From an uncultured Bacilli bacterium (lineage in GTDB: Bacteria; Bacillota_I; Bacilli_A; RF39; UBA660): DNA of 64,000 nucleotides. A model generated the notes under the pieces. It was not told the DNA's origin. It worked only from the letters and a program-made list of their open reading frames with translations, and made no database searches. The stretch's first letter is position 1. The number at the start of each line of letters is the position of its first letter. The position numbers were made by a program, and so were the translations under genes. Location of the stretch: assembly GCA_934096815.1 (NCBI GenBank), contig CAKOMY010000004.1:51950-115949 (forward strand), written 5' to 3'. Shown piece after piece: positions 15,528-24,495 of the stretch.

Positions 15528-16033
15528 TCAACAATTCCTATTTTATTAAATGGAAAAATTACTAAATTAGTTTTTCCTTTAATATTTTTGATATTTACTG
15601 GTCCTATTACACGGCTGTCTTTAGATACTTCTCTATTATCTCCCATTACAAAGTATTCATTATCTTTTAGTATAACATTTTCAAAATTTTCAGTTTCGCT
15701 TTTAGAATAATTATCTTCAATTACTTTACCATTAATATATAACTTATTATCACTATACATAACTGATTCACCAGGAAGTCCAATTACTCTTTTTATAATG
15801 TATTTTCCATTTGATTCAACAACAACTATATCAAAACGATTAATTCCTTTTTGTAAGCCAATTTTATTTAATATCATAAATTCTTTGTCTTGTAAGGTTG
15901 GATACATGCTACTGCCATTTACTCTAATTGGTGAATAAAAAAATATTCTAATTATGATAATTATTAAAAGTAATATAGTAAATAATAAGTTTTCTTTAAG
16001 CCATTTTTTTATTTGTTCCATGCTAATAATCAA
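15524..16033 (-). CDS. lepB: Signal peptidase I
   Basis: 169 aa from a TTG at 16033 with AGAAAG 4-5 nt upstream; an ATG at 16021 is the alternative and has no nearby ribosome site. One N-terminal TM (about residues 15-33), then box B with the nucleophile Ser42 (NGSSMYPTL), the general-base Lys in IIKRVIGLPGE and box E GDNREVSKDSR. It removes signal peptides from secreted proteins outside the membrane. It ends in TGA, direct evidence that UGA is a stop here. It is separated from dnaJ by a terminator and has a TATAAT about 15-20 nt upstream of its start. Confidence 0.93.
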   Translation of the reverse strand: MIISMEQIKKWLKENLLFTILLLIIIIIRIFFYSPIRVNGSSMYPTLQDKEFMILNKIGLQKGINRFDIVVVESNGKYIIKRVIGLPGESVMYSDNKLYINGKVIEDNYSKSETENFENVILKDNEYFVMGDNREVSKDSRVIGPVNIKNIKGKTNLVIFPFNKIGIVE

Positions 16034-16067
16034 CTACTTTCTTGTACTACTAAATTATATCAAATAT

Positions 16068-16112
16068 AAAAAGTTTAATAAACTCTGATTATAGATATTT
16101 ATTAAACTTTTT
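16068..16112 (-). terminator. Terminator built partly from the 3' end of dnaJ
   Basis: 15-bp perfect stem, 16098-16112 with 16068-16082, 15-nt loop, then T-rich sequence on the minus strand. The first arm is the coding sequence for the last residues of DnaJ (KKFNKYL region). Confidence 0.75.
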
Positions 16113-17228
16113 GATTTCTTCGTTATTTGTTAAGTCTGTTTCATTTAAATCTTTAAACAACGCTTTTTGAGCTCGATCTAATTTTTTAGGAATAACAACC
16201 TTGATTTTAATAATCATATCTCCGGTCTTACCGGTACGTTCTTCAGTTATTCCTTTTCCACGAAGCTTCAATTCTTCGCCATTTTGAATTCCAGCATCAA
16301 TTTCAATTTTAGTTTTACCATTTATGGTTGGAATTTCTTTTATGCAGCCAAGAACAGCTTCTGTAATTGTAAGAGGGACTTCTAAAATAATATTTCGTCC
16401 ATCTCTAACAAATAATGGATGTTCTTTAACTGCAAATTCGATATATATATCGCCATTTGGTCCACCATTAGTTCCTGCTGAACCTTTTCCAGCCATACGC
16501 ATTTGATCTCCTTCTTTAACACCTGATGGAACTCTTAATGTGATTTTTTTTTCACCTTTACATCTTCCTGTACCACGACATGTTGAACATGTTTTTGTAA
16601 ATTCTTCACCTGTTCCACGACAATTAGGACATACTGTTTGAACTGTAGTTACACCGAACAATGTTCTTTGTTGTGAAAGAATACGACCTTTACCATTACA
16701 TTTTGAACATGTATGGGAATTTAAACCACCTTTACCATTACAATCAGAACACATAGTATTTAAACTTATTTTAAATGATTTTTCACAACCAAATACTGCT
16801 TCATCAAATGTTAAGTTAATTCTTACTAGTGAATCTTCACCTTTAGTTGCTCCTGCTTTTCTTGATTTGGATGAACTTCCACCAAAGAATGAACTAATAA
16901 TGTCTTCTAAATCATCTTGACCAAAACCAAATCCAGAAAAATCTCCAAATCCACCTTGAAATCCACCAAAACCACCAAATCCTCCAGCACTACCTTGACC
17001 AGCATTATTTACAGCATCGGCTCCATATTGATCATATATTTTTCGCTTATTTTCATCAGATAGAACACTATAGGCTTCAGATATTTCTTTAAATTTTTCA
17101 GCAGCACCAGGTTCTTTATTTACATCTGGATGGTATTGTTTAGCCATTTTTCTGAATGCACTTTTAATTTCTGCATCAGTAGCGGTTTTATCTACACCTA
17201 ATGTTTCATAATAATCCTTTTTAGCCAT
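16089..17228 (-). CDS. dnaJ: Chaperone DnaJ (Hsp40)
   Basis: 379 aa. J domain with HPD (YHPDVNK, about residues 32-38), Gly/Phe-rich linker (about 76-115), four zinc repeats CSDCNGKG, CSKCNGKG, CPNCRGTG and CSTCRGTG (about 155-220), then the substrate-binding and dimerisation domains. It stimulates DnaK ATPase and delivers unfolded clients. It starts 4 nt after pepF, so it is in a pepF-dnaJ unit instead of directly following dnaK. Its last codons form half of a terminator stem. Confidence 0.97.
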   Translation of the reverse strand: MAKKDYYETLGVDKTATDAEIKSAFRKMAKQYHPDVNKEPGAAEKFKEISEAYSVLSDENKRKIYDQYGADAVNNAGQGSAGGFGGFGGFQGGFGDFSGFGFGQDDLEDIISSFFGGSSSKSRKAGATKGEDSLVRINLTFDEAVFGCEKSFKISLNTMCSDCNGKGGLNSHTCSKCNGKGRILSQQRTLFGVTTVQTVCPNCRGTGEEFTKTCSTCRGTGRCKGEKKITLRVPSGVKEGDQMRMAGKGSAGTNGGPNGDIYIEFAVKEHPLFVRDGRNIILEVPLTITEAVLGCIKEIPTINGKTKIEIDAGIQNGEELKLRGKGITEERTGKTGDMIIKIKVVIPKKLDRAQKALFKDLNETDLTNNEEIKKFNKYL

Positions 17229-17232
17229 TTTA

Positions 17233-19035
17233 TTACCTCTTTCTTAATATTTTTTGATACTCTTTAACTGTTTCATCAAAGAAATTTATTGCATCTACTA
17301 ATACATCAGGTTTAGTAATATCTATTCCTGCGTATTTTAATTCTTCACTTGGGTAATTTGAACCACCACTCTTTAAAAACTTTTTATAATTTTCTAAAGC
17401 GTTTGGAATTTTATTATAAATGTCTCTTGCAATTTTACATGCACATGCAAGACCAATAACATATTTATAAACATAGAAATCATAATAGAAATGTGGAATT
17501 CTTTCCCATTCATACATTATTTCTTTATCTACTATAACATCCTTACCAAAATAGATTTTATTTAAATCATAATATTTTTGACATAATAATTCATATGTTA
17601 ATGCTTCACCATTACTTCTTAAATTATGCATATTCATTTCAAATTCAGCAAACATAGTTTGACGATAAATAGTAGATTTAAATAGTTCCATGATTTGATT
17701 TAATATATATAATTTTTCATTATCATTTTTAGAATTATTAAGTAGATAAAGTCTTAATAACATTTCATTAACGGTTGATGCTACTTCAGCAACAAAGATT
17801 TTATAACTTGAATTATTATATGTGTTGTTATGACAAGATAGGTAAGTATGAACAGAATGTCCTAATTCATGAGCAAGAGTTGATACGTCATCTAATTTTC
17901 CTTCAAAGTTAAGAAGAACATAAGGATATGTATCATAAAATCCACTTGAATATGCTCCACTTCTTTTTCCAACATTATTATATACATCAATCCATTTTTC
18001 ATCAAAAGCTTTTTGCAAAATATTTAAATAATCATCGCCTAATGGTTTTAATGCTTTAAATACTAAATCTTTTGCTTCTTCAAATGTAAACTCACGATTG
18101 TAATCTTGCTTTAAATCAACATATATATCATATAAATGAATTTTATCTAATCCTAAACATTCTTTCTTTAAATTATAATAATTATAAAGAGGTTCTAAAT
18201 TGCTTTTTACTGTGTTAATTACATTTATATAAACATCTTTACTAATTGCATCATCAAATAAGGATGCTTCTAGTGAAGATGAAAAATTTCTTATTTTAGC
18301 TAAATTTATTAATACATCAACATTACCAGCAAATGTACTCGATAAGGTGTTTTTAAATTCAGCGTATCTTTTGTATAATAATTTAAATCCTTTTTTACGG
18401 ACATTTCTTGATGGAGATCTTGCAATTTTACTCCAATTACTTTCAGTAAATTCAATTATTTTACCATTTTCATCTTTTATATTACCAAATTTTAAATCAC
18501 TATCAGTTAGAGCTTCAAATGTCTCAGCATTTTTACCTAATACATCTGATAGAGTACCTAATATTTTTTCTTCTTTATCTGTTAATGTATGTTTCTTATA
18601 GCGATAAAAATCTTCTAAATTATGTTCATAATCTTTTAACTTACTATTTTCTTCAATTAATTTTTTAACATAATTAAATTCTTTCTTCATCATTTCTGGT
18701 GCTACAAAAGATGTATCTTCAGTATATTTTGTTAATATTTTTTGAATTTTTTGATAATATTCTTGATATTTTGGATTCGTTGTATCTTCATCATGTTTTA
18801 AATTTGCATAATAATATAATTTATATAGTTTTCTTTCTATTTTTTCACTTGTTTTAAAATAATTATAAAGTGAATCAGAACTATCTAATATATGACCTTT
18901 AAACTTAATAATTTCATTTACTAAATCTTTGCTTTTATCTAATTCTTTTAAAAACTCTTCGTCATTTTTAAATATTGCAGTTAAATCCCATTTATATTTA
19001 TCATCTATATCATTTCTTGTTTTTTGTTTTATCAT
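17233..19035 (-). CDS. pepF: Oligoendopeptidase F (M3 family)
   Basis: 600 aa, normal length. The zinc site HELGH is in TLAHELGHSVHTYLS (about residue 385) and the third ligand Glu in AEVASTVNEMLL about 25 residues on. PepF is a cytosolic metallopeptidase that degrades short peptides. Placed between dnaK and dnaJ, unlike the usual Bacilli order, it may work with the chaperones in clearing damaged proteins (inference from position). A terminator hairpin lies between dnaK and pepF, so its expression may be lower than that of dnaK. Confidence 0.95.
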   Translation of the reverse strand: MIKQKTRNDIDDKYKWDLTAIFKNDEEFLKELDKSKDLVNEIIKFKGHILDSSDSLYNYFKTSEKIERKLYKLYYYANLKHDEDTTNPKYQEYYQKIQKILTKYTEDTSFVAPEMMKKEFNYVKKLIEENSKLKDYEHNLEDFYRYKKHTLTDKEEKILGTLSDVLGKNAETFEALTDSDLKFGNIKDENGKIIEFTESNWSKIARSPSRNVRKKGFKLLYKRYAEFKNTLSSTFAGNVDVLINLAKIRNFSSSLEASLFDDAISKDVYINVINTVKSNLEPLYNYYNLKKECLGLDKIHLYDIYVDLKQDYNREFTFEEAKDLVFKALKPLGDDYLNILQKAFDEKWIDVYNNVGKRSGAYSSGFYDTYPYVLLNFEGKLDDVSTLAHELGHSVHTYLSCHNNTYNNSSYKIFVAEVASTVNEMLLRLYLLNNSKNDNEKLYILNQIMELFKSTIYRQTMFAEFEMNMHNLRSNGEALTYELLCQKYYDLNKIYFGKDVIVDKEIMYEWERIPHFYYDFYVYKYVIGLACACKIARDIYNKIPNALENYKKFLKSGGSNYPSEELKYAGIDITKPDVLVDAINFFDETVKEYQKILRKR

Positions 19036-19075
19036 AAATTACCCTTTTATTTATATTTTTTAATCATAATTAGTT

Positions 19076-19103
19076 AAAAGTTCTAGCAATAACTAGAACT
19101 TTT
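19076..19103 (-). terminator. Terminator or attenuator after dnaK
   Basis: 11-bp perfect stem AAAAGTTCTAG/CTAGAACTTTT with a 6-nt loop, 11 nt after the dnaK stop. The T-run is within the stem (CTTTTAAC), so termination may be partial and allow pepF-dnaJ read-through. Confidence 0.65.
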
Positions 19104-19114
19104 TGCTTTACTAA

Positions 19115-20932
19115 TTAGTCTTTGTTTACAAATTCGGCTTCTTCAGCACCATCATTTTTATCTGATGAATCATTGTTTTTATTTGCTTCAGCTGTTTTAG
19201 CAGCTTCTTCATAAACTTTAGTTGCTAATGCCATCGCTTTATCATTTAATGCTTTTGTTTTATCTTTTATTGCATCAATATCTGTTCCTTCTAAAGCTTT
19301 CTTTAAGTCAGCAATTAAATCTTCAGTTTCTTTCTTTTCAGTATCAGTTAATTTTTCGCCTAAATCTTTAACAGCTTTTTCACAGGCAAATATTGTTTGA
19401 TCAGCTTCATTACGAGTATCGGCTTCGGCTTTACGCTTTTCATCGGCTTCTTTATTGGCTTCTGCTTCTTTCATCATTTTATCGATTTCTTCATCAGTTA
19501 AATTTGTATTTGATGTAATAGTTATTGATTGTTCTTTATTAGTTCCTAAATCTTTTGCTTTTACGTTAACTATTCCGTTAGCATCAATATCAAATGTTAC
19601 TTCTATTTGAGGAACTCCTCTTGGTGCTGGTGGAATATTTAATAATTGGAATCTTCCAAGTGTTTTATTATCAGCAGCCATTGGTCTTTCACCTTGTAAT
19701 ACATGAATATCTACGGCTGGTTGATTATCTTGTGCTGTTGAGAATACTTGTGATTTACTTGTTGGAATTGTTGTATTTCTTGGAATTAATACAGTCATTA
19801 CATCACCTAATGTTTCGATACCAAGTGATAATGGTGTAACATCTAATAATACTAAGTCATTAACTTCTCCAGTCAAAACTCCACCTTGAATAGCAGCACC
19901 CATAGCAACTACTTCATCAGGGTTAACACTCTTATTTGGTTCTTTTCCTAATTCTTTTTTAACTAATTCTTGAATGTAAGGAATACGAGTTGATCCACCA
20001 ACTAAGATTACTTCGTCAATATCTGATGCTTTAAGATTTGCATCTTTTAAAGCTTTACGAACTGGTTCTAATGTTGAATCAAATAAGTCACGACATAAGT
20101 CTTCAAATTTAGCTTTTGTTAAGCTAATATCCATATGAACTGGACCACTTTCAGTTTGAGTAATAAATGGTAAGTTGATATTTGTTGTAGACATTCCACT
20201 TAAGTCTTTCTTAGCTTTTTCAGCAGCGTCTTTAATTCTTTGCATTGCCATTTTATCTTTAGATAGGTCTATTCCGTTTTCTTTCTTAAATTCAGATACT
20301 AGATAATCCATAATACATTTATCAAAGTCATCTCCACCTAAATGGTTATTACCACTTGTTGATTTAACTTCAAATACACCATCACCTAGTTCAAGGATAG
20401 ATACATCAAATGTACCACCACCTAAATCGTAAACTAATACAGTTTCTTGTTTATCTTGTTTATCAAGACCATATGCTAAACTTGCAGCAGTTGGTTCATT
20501 GATAATTCTTTCTACTTCTAAACCGGCAATTTTACCAGCATTCTTTGTTGCTTGTCTTTGAGCATCGTTGAAGTATGCAGGAACTGTAATAACAGCTTTA
20601 GTTACTTTTTCCCCTAAATATGCTTCAGCATCAGCTTTTAATTTCATTAAAATTTTAGCACTAATTTCTTCTGGAGTATATTTTTTACCATCCATTTCTA
20701 CTTTGTAATCAGTTCCCATATGTCTTTTAATTGAACTAATTGTATTTTCGGGATTTGTTACAGCTTGTCTTTTAGCAGTAACACCTACTAGGATTTCTCC
20801 TTTTTTACTAGCAACTACTGATGGAGTTGTTCTGTCGCCTTCAGGGTTAACAATAACTTTTGGTTCTCCACCTTCTAAAACAGCTACACAACTGTTTGTT
20901 GTTCCTAAATCTATACCTATAATTTTACTCAT
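19115..20932 (-). CDS. dnaK: Chaperone DnaK (Hsp70)
   Basis: 605 aa. The nucleotide-binding domain starts with IGIDLGTTNSCVAV and includes YDLGGGTFDVSILE and VGGSTRIPYIQ. The linker is NDLVLLDVTPLSLG and the substrate domain follows; the C-terminal lid ends in an acidic low-complexity tail (KNDGAEEAEFVNKD). It is a core heat-shock protein of the HrcA/CIRCE regulon. AAAGGAAATGA lies upstream of the ATG. A 105-aa unknown gene separates it from grpE. Confidence 0.98.
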   Translation of the reverse strand: MSKIIGIDLGTTNSCVAVLEGGEPKVIVNPEGDRTTPSVVASKKGEILVGVTAKRQAVTNPENTISSIKRHMGTDYKVEMDGKKYTPEEISAKILMKLKADAEAYLGEKVTKAVITVPAYFNDAQRQATKNAGKIAGLEVERIINEPTAASLAYGLDKQDKQETVLVYDLGGGTFDVSILELGDGVFEVKSTSGNNHLGGDDFDKCIMDYLVSEFKKENGIDLSKDKMAMQRIKDAAEKAKKDLSGMSTTNINLPFITQTESGPVHMDISLTKAKFEDLCRDLFDSTLEPVRKALKDANLKASDIDEVILVGGSTRIPYIQELVKKELGKEPNKSVNPDEVVAMGAAIQGGVLTGEVNDLVLLDVTPLSLGIETLGDVMTVLIPRNTTIPTSKSQVFSTAQDNQPAVDIHVLQGERPMAADNKTLGRFQLLNIPPAPRGVPQIEVTFDIDANGIVNVKAKDLGTNKEQSITITSNTNLTDEEIDKMMKEAEANKEADEKRKAEADTRNEADQTIFACEKAVKDLGEKLTDTEKKETEDLIADLKKALEGTDIDAIKDKTKALNDKAMALATKVYEEAAKTAEANKNNDSSDKNDGAEEAEFVNKD

Positions 20933-20955
20933 AATTAATCATTTCCTTTCTTATA

Positions 20956-21273
20956 TTATCTTCTGTGAGCAGAATTAATTTTTTCATTTTTTATTTTATT
21001 TTTTAAATCATAATCATATTGTAAATCATCTGATTTTGCTATTTCTTCAAAAATTGCATCATCTAATTCATAAACTTTTCTAATATTTGTTTGTTCTTCT
21101 GGGTTTAACTTAGAGAATGCTTTTGAAAATTCTTCATATATGAGATTATATTCCATATCATTTTTATCTAAAGACCTTAATCTAACCATTAATTCTAAGC
21201 AATCCGCATATTCTTCACTATAATCAATTGGATCATCATTAATAATTTTATTAATTTCATCTTCAATGTTCAT
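20956..21273 (-). CDS. Acidic hypothetical protein between grpE and dnaK
   Basis: 105 aa, acidic, helical, no TM. AAGGAG precedes the ATG. It is 18 nt after grpE and 23 nt before dnaK, so it is an extra member of the heat-shock operon that is not part of the standard hrcA-grpE-dnaK order in Bacilli. No family recognised; a chaperone cofactor or RNA polymerase-associated role would be speculation. Confidence 0.65.
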   Translation of the reverse strand: MNIEDEINKIINDDPIDYSEEYADCLELMVRLRSLDKNDMEYNLIYEEFSKAFSKLNPEEQTNIRKVYELDDAIFEEIAKSDDLQYDYDLKNKIKNEKINSAHRR

Positions 21274-21291
21274 TGCAATACTCCTTTATGT

Positions 21292-21837
21292 TTATTCATT
21301 AACTTTAACCATTGCCGGACGAATTACTTTATCTTTGTAAATATATCCTTTTTGTAATACTTCTAATATTACGTTTGAAGGTTTATTTTCATCTTTTTCA
21401 GTTAAAACGGCTTGATGATAATTTGGATTAAATTCAATTCCTGATGCTTCTATTTCTTTAACACCCAAATCAGTAAGCAACTTAATCAAATTTGTATAAA
21501 TCATTTTAAATCCTTCAAGATATTTTTTAACTTCATCGCTTGCTTCATCTGAAATTTCTGCTTTTAATGCTCTTTCGAAATTATCAATGGTTGGTAATAA
21601 ATCTTCAATTAATTCTTCATTTGAATACTTATAAATATTTGCTATTTCATCTTCTTTTCTTCTTTTAAAGTTCATCATTTCAGCTTGAATTCTCATTGAT
21701 TTTGCTTGTTCTTCAGATAATTTTGTTTTTAACTCTTCAATTTCTTTTTGTAGTTCATTATGTTTATTTTCGTGTTTAATATTTTTTTCTTTTGAATCTT
21801 CTTCAACTACATTTTTCTTTTTATGTTCTTTTTCCAC
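21292..21837 (-). CDS. grpE: Nucleotide exchange factor GrpE
   Basis: 181 aa from the GTG at 21837, which has AAAGGTGA 5 nt upstream; an in-frame GTG at 21846 would overlap the hrcA stop. The N-terminal third is a charged coiled coil (LQKEIEELKTKLSEEQ). The conserved core is NFKRRKEDE and PTIDNFERAL, and the beta-wing ends FNPNYHQAV and YKDKVIRPAMVKV. It releases ADP from DnaK. The gene follows the hrcA TGA by 5 nt. Confidence 0.95.
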   Translation of the reverse strand: MEKEHKKKNVVEEDSKEKNIKHENKHNELQKEIEELKTKLSEEQAKSMRIQAEMMNFKRRKEDEIANIYKYSNEELIEDLLPTIDNFERALKAEISDEASDEVKKYLEGFKMIYTNLIKLLTDLGVKEIEASGIEFNPNYHQAVLTEKDENKPSNVILEVLQKGYIYKDKVIRPAMVKVNE

Positions 21838-21842
21838 TTGGA

Positions 21843-22832
21843 TCACCTTTCTAAGTAACTTTTTAAGTAGTTAAGAAGTGTAACTACTTTATCGTATTCC
21901 ATTCTTTTTGGTCCTATTATTGCAATAGTTCCTTCTTCTCCAGCAATATTGTAACTTGTTTTAATAACAGTTACATTTGGATCAAATTCGTTTTCTTCAC
22001 CAATGTATATATTGATTCCTTCATCATCTGTTTCAATTTTTTTGACTAGCTCGATATTTTCAAGTTTGCTAATCATTCCTTTAATTTTGTCAGGTTCATC
22101 ATATTCTGGTTGCTTTAAAATATTAGTTTTACCTTGAAACAATACATCAGAATTCTTTACAGTGAAATCTTCAAAAGCTTCTTTAAATAATCTCATAATT
22201 GCTTCATGTTCTTTAATTTTTTTGGCAATTACAGGTTTTATTTCAAATTCTAATTTTTCATTAATGCTTGATAATTTGGCACCAAATAATTCTTTATTGA
22301 TAAGTTCACTTGTTTTAACTAATTCATTTATACTTATATTGTTTGGGATAATGAATTGTTTATTTTCAACATGTCCAGAAGATGTAACAACTACGGCTAC
22401 TATTTTATTTGTATCTAGTGGGATAATACTTATTTGTTTTAAAGTATTATTTTCACTTTCTTTACCTAAAATGACGGTTGTATAATTGGTAATATCACTT
22501 ATGATTTCCATACATTTTACGATACAATCACTTACTGGTAAATTCTTATTATTTAAAATAGTTTGTAATTTTAATACTTCCTCTCCGGTTAATTCTTTTG
22601 GTTTCATTAAATTATCAACATAATATTTGTATCCTGATTCTGATGGAATACGTCCGCTTGATGTGTGAGTCTTTTCTAAATAACCTAAACTTTCTAAAAA
22701 TGCCATATCATTACGAATTGTTGCGCTAGAACATTTAAGTTTTTTTACTAAACTTTTAGATCCAACAGGTCTAATTGTATTGATATATGTTTCGACAATC
22801 AGTTTCAAAAGTTTATTTTGGCGATTATTCAT
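21843..22832 (-). CDS. hrcA: Heat-inducible transcription repressor HrcA
   Basis: 329 aa. N-terminal winged HTH (residues about 1-70, GSKSLVKKLKCSSATIRNDM and TSSGRIPSESGYKYYVD), then the GAF-like effector domain with the dimerisation insert. It binds CIRCE operators; the GroEL system normally keeps it active. It is the first gene of the operon and is itself behind two CIRCE-like elements, so it is autoregulated. It ends in TGA, showing standard code usage. Confidence 0.96.
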   Translation of the reverse strand: MNNRQNKLLKLIVETYINTIRPVGSKSLVKKLKCSSATIRNDMAFLESLGYLEKTHTSSGRIPSESGYKYYVDNLMKPKELTGEEVLKLQTILNNKNLPVSDCIVKCMEIISDITNYTTVILGKESENNTLKQISIIPLDTNKIVAVVVTSSGHVENKQFIIPNNISINELVKTSELINKELFGAKLSSINEKLEFEIKPVIAKKIKEHEAIMRLFKEAFEDFTVKNSDVLFQGKTNILKQPEYDEPDKIKGMISKLENIELVKKIETDDEGINIYIGEENEFDPNVTVIKTSYNIAGEEGTIAIIGPKRMEYDKVVTLLNYLKSYLER

Positions 22833-22849
22833 TTAATCACTCCCTTTTA

Positions 22850-22923
22850 TTAGCACTCATTTTTCCTGAATGCTAATATTATTATAATATTATGCTTAGC
22901 ACTTGTCAATATATGAGTGCTAA
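22850..22923 (-). promoter_or_regulatory. SigA-type promoter of hrcA operon flanked by two CIRCE-like elements
   Basis: Promoter TTGACA (22904-22909), 17-bp spacer, TATAAT (22881-22886) on the minus strand. The downstream CIRCE is TTAGCACTC-N9-GAATGCTAA (22850-22876), one mismatch from consensus. The upstream one is TTAGCACTT-N10-GAGTGCTAA (22896-22923), with one mismatch and one extra spacer base; it covers the -35. HrcA bound at both would close the promoter. Confidence 0.92.
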
Positions 22924-22961
22924 ATTTGTTAAAATTTTTTAATTTTATTTTTAAGCAAATT

Positions 22962-22987
22962 AAAAATCCTTACTTAAAAGGACTTTT
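22962..22987 (-). terminator. Terminator of the metallophosphoesterase unit
   Basis: AAAAATCCTT pairs with AAGGACTTTT (one G-U pair), 6-nt loop, followed by T-rich sequence on the minus strand. It lies a few nt after the 297-aa gene stops and insulates the hrcA promoter. Confidence 0.65.
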
Positions 22988-22993
22988 ATGCTT

Positions 22994-23887
22994 TTATAAT
23001 TTATATCTTTTATTAAATTTTTCAATTTGAGACATTGTTGCTTTTTCAATATTATCGGTAGTTTTACTTTCTACTGGTGGAATTGCTGCTTTTACTATTG
23101 ATTTATAATTTTCAGTATTATTTATTGGACCTACTATATTATTATCTTTATAATAATTAAATTCTCCTAAAACTATTGGTTTATTTTCTAAATTAATTTG
23201 TTTAACACCAACTTCACTTATATAACCATTTTTAAATTTTATGGTCATATCTAAAATAGTAGGTACTGGTTGTAATATATTTGACAAACTTGGAACACAT
23301 ATATCTAATGTTTTACCATTATAACTAGTCTGAATATTGTAATTGTGTGAATGACCATGCAACATAATTGCTGCATCACTAGTAAGTTTCATACCATTAT
23401 CTATATGATGAAACAAATGTATTTTATCATTTTTAAGATTTATAAAGCTATTATTATATCCTGGAATTATGACATCCGGACGATAATTAGATGTAATTAA
23501 GGATAAATCTAGACAAGCACTATTTAATAAAGATAAATCATGATCTCCACCAACAGAGAATGTTAAAATTGAATCATCATGAGGATAATTTTCTAAGAAA
23601 TATTTAACTTGTTCATAAGGATTTGATACAATCTGAATTCCCTTAGTAAATGCTCCATCTAGTAAATCACCACCACACATAATAATATGAATACCATTTT
23701 GTACACAATAATCAAAGGCTTTCTCAACTAAATCTGGACGACTGTCTTTATTACAATAATGAAAGTCTGATGAGGCTACAATTCTTATTTCATTTTCAAA
23801 TTTGTCAGTTAAAATTGTTTCTTCTTGACTTCGTTTAGCATTATTTTTTACATCTCCTATTTTTGATAATGGTACATATTGAATCAT
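22994..23887 (-). CDS. Calcineurin-like metallophosphoesterase, probably 3' part of an interrupted gene
   Basis: 297 aa from the first ATG. Metal-binding motifs are visible: SDFHY (about residue 40), GGDLLDG (about 73), GGDHD (about 112; the usual Asn is Asp) and GHSH (about 180). These enzymes hydrolyse phosphoesters with a two-metal centre; the substrate is unknown. No ribosome site precedes the ATG. The same frame stays open for 46 more codons upstream and reads as a helix-turn-helix-like segment (SNTDICKQLNITFSEL), up to the TAA of the upstream gene. The real gene may therefore be longer or split by that stop. Confidence 0.7.
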   Translation of the reverse strand: MIQYVPLSKIGDVKNNAKRSQEETILTDKFENEIRIVASSDFHYCNKDSRPDLVEKAFDYCVQNGIHIIMCGGDLLDGAFTKGIQIVSNPYEQVKYFLENYPHDDSILTFSVGGDHDLSLLNSACLDLSLITSNYRPDVIIPGYNNSFINLKNDKIHLFHHIDNGMKLTSDAAIMLHGHSHNYNIQTSYNGKTLDICVPSLSNILQPVPTILDMTIKFKNGYISEVGVKQINLENKPIVLGEFNYYKDNNIVGPINNTENYKSIVKAAIPPVESKTTDNIEKATMSQIEKFNKRYKL

Positions 23888-24025
23888 ACCATTTGAATAA
23901 TATTTTCTTTGATATGATACACCTAAATTCTTAAGTTCTAATAACTTTGCTGTTAATTCAGAAAAAGTGATATTTAATTGCTTACATATATCCGTATTTG
24001 AAACATTTTTATTTATTAAATCAAT

Positions 24026-24394
24026 TTATATTTTGTAATTATTTAAGTCATGAATTGTGTAAGTCGGAATTGAAGATATTTCTACTTTTTTTGGTTCTTC
24101 TTTTATGCTCTCTTGAACAATATCTTTTCTTTCTTCTTCTTTTGCTTTAACTGTATCTTTATCTTTTTCTGCCTCTAATAAAGTTCTAATTTTAGGAATT
24201 AATACTTTATAAAATTGATAACGATATTTATTATCACTCCATTCTTCTTTTGGACATGGATTATGTAAATCTTCTCCATACCTTATAATTAATAATATTT
24301 TTTCATCAGTACTTAAATTTGATATAACATTATCAATTAATACTTCAGAATATTCTTTAAAATATTCATAAATTGTTTGCGGTTTTCTAGCCAT
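24026..24394 (-). CDS. Hypothetical protein with sigma-like N-terminal helix region, possibly N-part of split gene
   Basis: 122 aa. The first 70 residues are helical and recall a sigma-factor-like segment (IDNVISNLSTDEKILLIIRY); the rest is a charged linker rich in Lys and Glu. A strong promoter and GAGGGGG precede the ATG. The stop TAA is in the same frame as the metallophosphoesterase downstream, with no other stop between them. I read the pair as one ancestral regulator/linker/HTH/phosphoesterase gene with an internal nonsense codon, though two separate genes cannot be excluded. Confidence 0.6.
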   Translation of the reverse strand: MARKPQTIYEYFKEYSEVLIDNVISNLSTDEKILLIIRYGEDLHNPCPKEEWSDNKYRYQFYKVLIPKIRTLLEAEKDKDTVKAKEEERKDIVQESIKEEPKKVEISSIPTYTIHDLNNYKI

Positions 24395-24424
24395 ATATAA
24401 TTCCCCCTCTTTTTATATGCTTGT

Positions 24425-24453
24425 ATTATAGCAAACATTTGTTATTAAGTCAA
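24425..24453 (-). promoter_or_regulatory. SigA-type promoter of the 122-aa gene
   Basis: TTGACT (24448-24453), 17-bp spacer ending TTTGC, TATAAT (24425-24430) on the minus strand, 31 nt before the ATG at 24394. Confidence 0.85.
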
Positions 24454-24457
24454 TATA

Positions 24458-24487
24458 AAAGCCTTATTTTTTACGTTATAAGACTTT
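24458..24487 (-). terminator. Terminator of metG
   Basis: 10-bp stem (24458-24467 with 24478-24487, one G-U pair) and TTTT on the minus strand, directly after the metG stop. Confidence 0.7.
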
Positions 24488-24495
24488 ATTTTAAA

